Positions 56,299 through 64,000 of a stretch of DNA of 64,000 nucleotides are shown here, piece by piece (positions within the stretch are counted from its first letter, which is position 1; each line of letters starts with the position of its first letter). The notes under the pieces are model-generated. The model was not told the DNA's origin and searched no databases. It saw only the letters and a program-made list of their open reading frames with translations. Source of the DNA: Nemopilema nomurai. Lineage: Eukaryota > Cnidaria > Scyphozoa > Rhizostomeae > Rhizostomatidae. The translations under genes and the position numbers were made by a program. The stretch lies in contig ML133437.1 of NCBI GenBank assembly GCA_003864495.1, forward strand, positions 2,480,001-2,544,000, written 5' to 3'.

Positions 56299-59200
56299 AT
56301 GGCTTTCATTTGGACAATCATGACAATTTTTCTCCTACCTTACGTGGTAAGTTGGATCCAAATTCGGTTATGTTTTTAATCTGAGCACCATAGAAGAAAT
56401 TTTAGAAATTCAGACGCTGATAATGCCTAGTATGGCTGCAAACCTTTTCAGTTATTGTTCAAATAAATGGCAGGCTAACAGTCAACAGTTCTGTAGAAAT
56501 TCTGAACAGCGATGGGTATGTTCACATTCAATACGATGACTGAATTGTTATTCACCTTAAATGTTTAATTTCTTTTCACGTGAAGGAATGCGAGCACTTC
56601 ATGTTTATTTAGGCCATCTTGTTTTTATTTGATGGGAGGATGGTGATCGTGACAACGATTTACCATTCACATACCTCGAAAAAATTTCGTAGTTACCGTC
56701 AGTGAATCAAAGTTTCGGTTTGGCGTTGGGCTATGCTTTCAAGGACATTTCTTGGTTTACAGCTGTAGCCTAGGTTTTAGGGGAGAGGGAAACCATGCTG
56801 AGAGTGAGTGAATCGTAATTCCAGATGTTTTAATTACAATATGGCTACAAAATCACAATTCACTTCTATTTTCATGCCATCCTTGGCATACCTCTTTTAT
56901 CTCAGGTATTGACTTCAAGTTTTAGCGTTGCAACGCAATCTCATTGCAAGTGCAAATATTATTTCATATCGTTGCACACACACAAAGGGCCGCAAACAAG
57001 AACTTCTATCGTTTACCTGTGCTGGAAAGCACAGAATCCTTGGGACTTTAGAATCCCCGTAACAGCTAAGATACTGTTTATTCCTGTTCATTAAAGTAAA
57101 AACGAAATAAGCCTCAAGTAATATTTGTATGGGGCTCTTTTTCTATCCTCTGAGTCTCCATTGGCGTGGTTGTCGCGTGCCTCTTTGCATACTCTTAATT
57201 ACGATGCCACAGAATAGCAGCTTTTTCTCTATTTCAGCTTGTTGTAGAATCTTCAGCTGTTACTTATGTTTTTTAAAAAGTTCATACAGCTGTGACAAAG
57301 CTCTTTCGAATGGTTCACTTCGCTAGCCCACGTGGCTTGTCTTGCGAAGAGTAATTTTGATGAAGGTTGGGCGTGTTCGCTTACAGGAACGTTCTCTGCA
57401 CCGATAATTGCTTAGCTAAATATCAAAAGGGGAAAGAAATTTCACCTAAATATGGTTTTAAGCAGAAACTATGCAATAAAACTTGAAAAACGTGGCATGC
57501 AGCATTGCAAAGCCTATTGCCATTGAAGATGTGTAAGCGAAGGGGAAAAACCTTTGCCCTTCGTGTCCCAATAACGAGCGTTTGTTCTGAATCATTTTAA
57601 TCGTAGCTATTTGCGTCTTTACTTTCATCGAGCATTGAATGTTCACTCAGAGATGTGCGTTTTGGGCAAAAATAATGTTGATCTGTAATTACTGGCATTT
57701 GTCTCAGTTCCTGTGAAAATGAGTCATCGATAAAGGGTAAAAAGGTATGATTTAGTGTATTAATCAAAGTTCACAAGTTTTACGAAATGGTCTTTAGTTT
57801 CTAAATTTTTTTACCGATTTAGCCAAATCTGCGATTTGTTCTGTGTTTTACTTTGCCAGTAGACAGTGGCGTAAAGATGGCCTTGAAAGCATATTACTTC
57901 TTTCTTGAAAAGAAGGGGATCGACGTCTCATGTCAGATGGCGCTTTTAGCTAGAAGGCTTTTTATTCTCTCCACAAAAGTTACCGTTTGAGAGAAATTGA
58001 ATTGTTTATTAATGTCAGCTTTTCTTGGTAAAAGAGCCTGTTGGTTTGTTTATCGTTTGCCCAATATTTCTTGGATAGCGACTCTTCGGAGTTATGAGTC
58101 CACAATGAAAAGGCCTACATATTGTTAATGTGTTTTTAGGATTTTCTTTAAAACTAAAACCTTTCGAAAAAGCTGTAAGTTAAGCCATGTTTTTTGCTTT
58201 GAAAATTTTCATCCATTGCATTTTAAAGGGATATTTTATGTTATTTTTGAAAAGGTTTTATCACTAGCCCTGCTTTAAAAAGTAAGAAAAAATGGTATTT
58301 TACTTGTTTACGAATGCCATTATCAAGTAGTTCTTGCAATGATTCAATTTCTAAAGTAATTAATGAAAAGTAAACGAAAATTTTGAAGCTGTAATCTTTT
58401 CCCCAATGCGTCATTTCGTGAGGATTTGGGACAAAGATCTGGTTACAACAAGGGGAATTCCCTATGTATAAGACAACTGACAACTGATTAACAAAGGGTT
58501 TTTTGCGTAGAATGAAATCGATCCTGTAATATTTGACTTTTTGAAGCTATTACCAACTCCGTAAAACCGTCAAATTTTTGTGTTATATACTTCATATTTG
58601 CAAATATTCGTTATCAAACTCTCATCTCAAAAGATTTCCTGAGAAGTTTCTTCTTTCCAATGTATTGTTGCCTTATTTCTCTTCCAAACTTCCAAACGAG
58701 CAATTTTTCGATTCTTAGTGTACTGGTTTCTTTGCAGGAAGATTAGTGCCTCAGTTAATAAAATGTGAAATTATTTGGTCTTAAAAGAATGGTTAGTAAA
58801 AGGAGCATTGGGCTGATGGTGCTAGGAGCATCACAGATCTGACAGTCAATATGCAGAAATCATCCCTGCAGAAAATTCTGATCATAGCCTTGATCTGCTG
58901 AGTTAAACTGGTCTTCAAAATCACTTGAGTTAATGAATAACTTGTGTAGATGCACACACAGTAAGTACATAGTGCTGCAGTTATCCTAGATCTGATGTTT
59001 TCTATTTTCAAACCTAACAGTGAACACCTAGAGAGAAGGACTTTAGTTATTGACAACAAAAATCACTCCTTCAAATCATAGTTTTTGAAACGCTGATGGG
59101 TACAAGGAAACTTTTTTTGGTATTTCATGAAGGATTTGTATAGCCAAACTGTGTAGGCATCTTCCACAATCTTATTGCCAAAAAGCTGCCATGCAAATGC

Positions 59201-62200
59201 GGATTCCTTTTCAATGTTCCTAAGATGTCATTGTAACTAAAATGTGGTAAGCAGGTTTCACATAAAAGCGTAATTCAAGGACCCTTTCATCTTAATCTAA
59301 ACGTTCCTTTTAATTGAGACATATACGGCTTCTGTAGCTCTTCTCAAGTTTAGCAATCGTCTGGTACCCAGGGTACAATACTGTCAGCCAGATGCTTCTA
59401 AGGATTCTTTGACTGTGGAGTAAAAGTGATACAAGAAACTTGCGATGGAAAGCTACATTCCTTTATTGATTTATAACAGAATCGTTGTTGCGAATCTTAG
59501 CCAGATTTTGACTATTAAACGGATTGGGTGGAATGAGGATGCTCTAAAAGAGAACATTATGTGTCAAGAGGTGTGGCAAGAATACACGGAAAAGAGAATA
59601 GGGGAGGAAGGGACAAGAGAATAGGGGGGCGAGTAAAAGAATAGGGGGCTGGGAGAAGGGCAATGGCTTAGCAACGTTCATGCAGTTTGCTTCTTCCAGT
59701 ATATCTTCCAGTATTCTGCAAATTTGCTAGATTTCCGAAGTCTTTTTCTTAAATTTTAGAATGACTTGCAACATTGCACTCCTAATGCCACTCAAAAGAT
59801 TGAATGCTGTTTGAAAGCATAGTGTACTTTAAAGTTGCATTAATGGACCATTTAAGTCATCCTAGAAGTACCTTGCTTTTTGACAAAACCACATTCCAGA
59901 ACTAACACGGTAAGATAACCAAGAAATCAACACGAGAAAATAAGAAAATCTTAAATCACTAGTGAATAACAATCTACATCTCACGGATTTATTGTTTTCA
60001 CCCCCCCCCCCGCCCATTTGGGCAAAACGATCCATTTGGAGTTGTACTACTTTGATGAATGTACAATATTTAGGGTTGGTCAATAAAGCATTTTATTACC
60101 ACATGCTGTCAGATGCAGATGTAGCATTGGATTTTTGTAGGGTCAGTTGGTAAACCACCCTGAAAAATATTTCGTGAGCAAATTTTGGAACTCTTTAAAG
60201 TCAGTACTCTGAAAATTACTTTTTCAGCTTTTCTAACGTTAGAAAAACACGGTCTTCGCATCAGTTGAGTAGATGTTTTAGCTTCATGACCCAATGTATG
60301 GTAGACCTGTTATGGCAATGCTCATTCTTTCACTTCTTCTGGCATCGCATAAAGTGCAACATCTTAATCGTTTAATCAAACATGTTGCTTTGCTCTGTAT
60401 CAAAAGGTAGCGTCGTTTTTCTGTATCACAAGTGTAAATCACAATAACATACGTTTTTCATTTTTTGCCCACATAAGCTTAATATCTAGTCAGGCCCTTG
60501 CTAGGTTCAGAAGCTTTAAACTTGATCTTGTAGCGTTTATATATAAAATCATATTGCATGTATAATCCTCTTTTTGCTCTACAATAAACAAAGCTCTTGT
60601 TGTGCCCTAATATTACTCAATTACTTGTTTACTTCATGATTGATGTCCAACTCAAATATTTTGCGATGTGAAAAATTGTCATTTGATTAAGGGGGAGGGG
60701 CATGAGCTGCCTCTTGATGCACGCCTGCATGCAATTTCAAATAATTTACTGGTACTATGCAATAGCTTCAAACTCCCTGAGGTCACATGTTATGGTAGAG
60801 AATCACTGGAAGAAAGCTACATTTAGAGCTATTTTCCTAGAAAGCTTTACCGTGAAAGCTCTCCTTTAAGCCCTCTTTTCTAAGCCCGCCTTCTCTCTTA
60901 AGCCCCTCTTCGTTAACCAGAGATGTCGCATCCTGGCCTTCCTGTTCAGTAGCGCTTTAATGTCTCTAGCAGCCTTCGTGATGAATACAAGGGAGTGTCA
61001 AATCTGTTAGTGATGCTTTTGAGAATATTTGTATGATATTTTAGCACCATATCGCATCAAACATGTTTATAGTATTTTTACTTTAAATTTTAAATTAACC
61101 TTCCGCTCTTATAAGCTCTCTCGCTTGAAACCCCCCACTAAGACTGATAAAAGATGAAGAAGCTCCTCCCATTTGCCTTACCTTTCTTTACTACTATGGA
61201 TTCGGCACTGTAGATTGGTTATTTCTGATGCATAACGAAAAGCGCTGGCACTAAACCTGAGGTGGCTTCAGCCACTCTGATAGCCATAGAGATTTCATTT
61301 GGAGATAAAGAGTTGCCTTCTTTTTCGGCAAATATTGTCAAGTGAAAGGAAAAAACGAGGCTGGATGCCATGTGATTTGGGTCATAAAGTCTTCTTTTAT
61401 TTAAAATGCATAGCAAGCAATTTCGATATATTATGCCAAAAAGCAAGAACGATTGGCACAGAGTCTAGAGAATGTTATAGCCTTTCTTCAGCTGCAATTT
61501 TTAAAATCTTCCTCATCGAAAACTCAAAACGAAAAATGTTTGTTTTCATTGTTTAATATAAGGAATACTAATAAACCTGCCTAAACTAGAAGATTATCAG
61601 CATTTCTTGACTCTGGATTAGCAAGGATACACTCGGATCTAATTTTTAATGTTTATTTTTCAGCAATTCTAATTGATATTTGCACCTTCACATAACCAAA
61701 GACTAAATTTCTAGCAGCCTTTTTGCACTGTGATTGCGCGAAAGCTATTTTGCTGCGTAAAAAACAGAATTCGTTCCCCCTCTCCCAAGCATTGTTGAGA
61801 ATCTGTTTGACGAAGCCCTGCAATAGATTGGCAGCACCCTTTCAAAACTTTAGAGCTTTAGGAGTCACCCCTTTTCTGTTCATCTGATAGATCTAATGCT
61901 CGATTGCACTTTCTGCCTTCTTTTAGAGAACACAGACGTGTCAACTTGGTGACTACTTCAATATTGGGAAGCAGATTTGCGTTCCCTGCAGGAAATGCTT
62001 CATTGGAGAGCGCGAAGTGATTCCCTGCTTCGGAACGGAAAACAGGAGATGCGAGGGTTGCTCAAATGTAAGTATACTTTAATGAATTGCTATGGATGAA
62101 CGCTTTCGTTCCTTAAAGATAGGATGATTTTTATTCATCATCAATTAGTGTATATTTCTGTGAAGGACCGAGCGGACGTCCTGAAATTTTTCCACCAAGA

Positions 62201-62639
62201 CAAATTTGATTGTCTTTAAGTACAAATGTCGTCCACCACCTGTTGTTGCTAAGGACGAAAGTGGTACTGGAGCGCTGTAAATGGAAGAGAAGCGCAGGCC
62301 TAAAAGCAAGTTTTATGCTCAACATAAATCTCCAAAGTTTTAGACCCTTGCGACAAAGGCCTTTGACAGCTTCTAACACCAGTTCCATGGCTTACCCACC
62401 AAGGATCTATATTTCCTTTCTTCCAATACCCCACAATTATGTTATATTTGCTCTTTTATCAACAAGTATTCTATATACTATCGTGAGCTGCTAATTTGAA
62501 ATAACTTTTTCATCTCCCCAGAAAACTTTTTCCCAAGGGAATATATGTGTGAACTGCACGCAATGCGTCCATGGGGAAATTAGGGCTTGCAATGCCTCGG
62601 TAGACGCAGTTTGCGTCACAGAAAGAGAGGTAGCACCAG
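56299..62639 (+). CDS. TNF-receptor-like protein, 5' part (signal peptide and cysteine-rich domains), incomplete
   Basis: Exon 1 (56,299-56,346) encodes the hydrophobic leader MAFIWTIMTIFLLPYV and ends GTG/GTAAGT. Exon 2 (61,927-62,067) encodes TCQLGDYFNIGKQICVPC, RKCFIGEREVIPC and ENRRCEGC. Exon 3 (62,522-62,639, or ending at 62,629) encodes GNICVNCTQCVHGEIRAC and VDAVC. The spacing of cysteines (CVPCRKC, then C at about ten, then CEGC) is that of TNFR cysteine-rich domains. Introns after exons 1 and 2 are phase 0. Members are type I membrane receptors for TNF-family ligands, used in apoptosis and immune signalling. The transmembrane segment and any death domain are not in view and must lie right of 64,000 or in undetected exons. 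Upstream in-frame ATGs exist (from 56,134), but MAFIW gives the cleanest signal peptide. Confidence 0.8.
56347..61926 (+). other. Intron 1 of the TNFR-like gene
   Basis: 5.6 kb, GT-AG. Contains short GAATAGGGG repeats at about 59,580-59,650 and a C run at about 60,001. No exon in either strand is supported. Confidence 0.6.
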
Positions 62640-64000
62640 GTGATTTCACCTTCAAATTGTTTGCTTCTTTTCATTTTAAACTAAATAGATTTTTGTAAGA
62701 ATGGTTTCTCTATCACATCGTTGTGAAATTTAATGAAGTTAGAATTAAGTTCTAACTTTTACGTCTTCTCAAAATTGTTTCGGCTTGTTATAATGAAATC
62801 ACAGCTGAAGTTGTAAATTGTGCATACCAAAATTGCATTGTAAACTCCGTTTTCTGTAAAAATCTAAGTAATACTCGGACTTTATGTACTTTGCATAGTA
62901 GGCTTTGATTGGCAAAGTGCTACAGCCAAGAGTGAATTGTTTGTGTCTTTAATCACACATCGTCTCTGTACCTATGCCGCTGCTTCATTGAAGCTTAGGT
63001 ATAGAATATTGAAGCTATCCACTTTATGGGATATAAACTAAGCTTTTGCAAATCTATGAATTGGACATTCTATTTCAAGTCTACCCACTTTTTAACCACT
63101 GTGATTTTGCTCAAATATTTTCAAAAAGTTTCCTGATGCTAAGATACATTTGCTGTGCAAATTCCAACTTCCTAGCTTAAGTGTTTGTTGAATTATTACC
63201 TGTCAAAATTTTTAATTTTGTCGCAACCAGTCTTTACTTGTGCCACACCTAAAATTTATATCTTCATCCACACTCAGTTTATAAAGATGAGATTGGTGTC
63301 CAATGGAAGATCTTGTCAAACTGAAACTAAATTGCCAGTGAAATTGATGCTAGTCTCAAGGGCTGACTACGCCCAAACCATGAAAAACATTTACCAAGAT
63401 AAATTCACAATAAGCACTTCATCAAGTTTGAGGTGGTGTGGGCATGGGTTTTATCCGAAACAGTCTTATGTGTGGCGCAAGTAACAACACCGGTTGCAAC
63501 AAAATTCAAAAGTTTGACAAGTCATAATTTCAAAACCGTTTGACCATTAAAAAAATTGAAATCCAGATGAAGATCAGTTCTGTTAACATAATTCTGGATT
63601 TTAAGCGAAATCCTTTGATTAAGCAGAACGACAAAGATTTCAAGTTTGGCTCGAATATGCCATTTCCATGAAAATATAATTAATCAACCAGGATCAATAG
63701 ACTTTGGTACAATCCATTCAAACTGAAATTTCTAAGCAATGTATCTTATTTTTACCAGGTCGATAAAAGTATTGATTTCATGTTATTGTCCCAGACCTGT
63801 CACCAAACTAAACAAAAGAGCAACTCACTGATTTTCGACCTTATTCTAATGCATAAAACATTCTTCAAATAAATTCAGGCCTCTTAGCAAGATGCATCAA
63901 CTGGTATCAGCCATGTTAAACTGAAGTTATCATAATCAAACTTGGTACAAATTTACACGTCCCAATTCTAATGAATTAATGTTTTACTTAGGACCAAATG
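62640..64000 (+). other. Intron or downstream sequence of the TNFR-like gene
   Basis: AT-rich; I find no further cysteine-rich exon. The stretch 63,180-63,560 has protein-like text in frame but no cysteine pattern or splice sites and may be an old repeat. Confidence 0.5.

Noticed and set aside
63185..63484. Plus-strand 99-codon frame as a further TNFR exon
   Set aside because: Lacks the cysteine pattern, a transmembrane segment and suitable splice sites.

Overview
The window is AT-rich, intron-dense animal DNA. Non-bilaterian-like gene structures and coral/anemone-type contents (a BMP5-8 ligand with only two coding exons, a TNF-receptor-like gene, compact introns, hAT-like MITEs and a tRNA-derived repeat) suggest an invertebrate metazoan. 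An anthozoan cnidarian is my best guess, but this is inference from gene content. No bacterial operon signals are present.

Layout. (1) Positions 1 to 31,192 on the minus strand hold most of one very large gene, an orthologue of the autophagy scaffold WDFY3/ALFY (BEACH family). I resolved 59 coding exons. Their lengths sum to 9,780 nt (3,260 codons), every splice phase agrees with its neighbour, and the translation follows vertebrate WDFY3 in order: helical/armadillo N-terminus, ConA-like domain, long helical middle, PH-BEACH, then the start of the WD40 propeller. The last WD repeats and the FYVE finger lie left of base 1. (2) 33,652 to 38,107 minus: an unrecognised coiled-coil protein of about 1,372 residues with one giant exon and a repeated short amphipathic helix. 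(3) 40,889 to 45,747 minus: a BMP5-8 type TGF-beta ligand in two coding exons split by a 3.6 kb intron. (4) 46.3 to 55.9 kb: gene-poor, repeat-bearing spacer. (5) 56,299 to beyond 62,639 plus: 5' end of a TNF-receptor-like gene (signal peptide exon and two cysteine-rich-domain exons), continuing right of the window or in exons I could not find.

The most unusual structure is in WDFY3 intron 22 (15,144-16,018). It is almost entirely a 51-bp tandem array in which each unit is a diverged copy of the last 48 nt of the preceding coding exon plus the first three intron bases. The array therefore lines up 16 copies of the same 5' splice site, and the 11 nearest the exon stay in frame with it. Other notable items are a GC-AG intron in WDFY3, a hAT-type MITE with a perfect 8-bp target duplication inside a BEACH-domain intron, two copies of a tRNA-derived repeat in two WDFY3 introns, two further MITE-like elements in the spacer, and an ISRE-like site next to a CCAAT box upstream of the TNFR gene.

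The genes do not form a functional cluster: an autophagy scaffold, a possible scaffold/coiled-coil protein, a secreted morphogen and a receptor sit side by side as independent transcription units.
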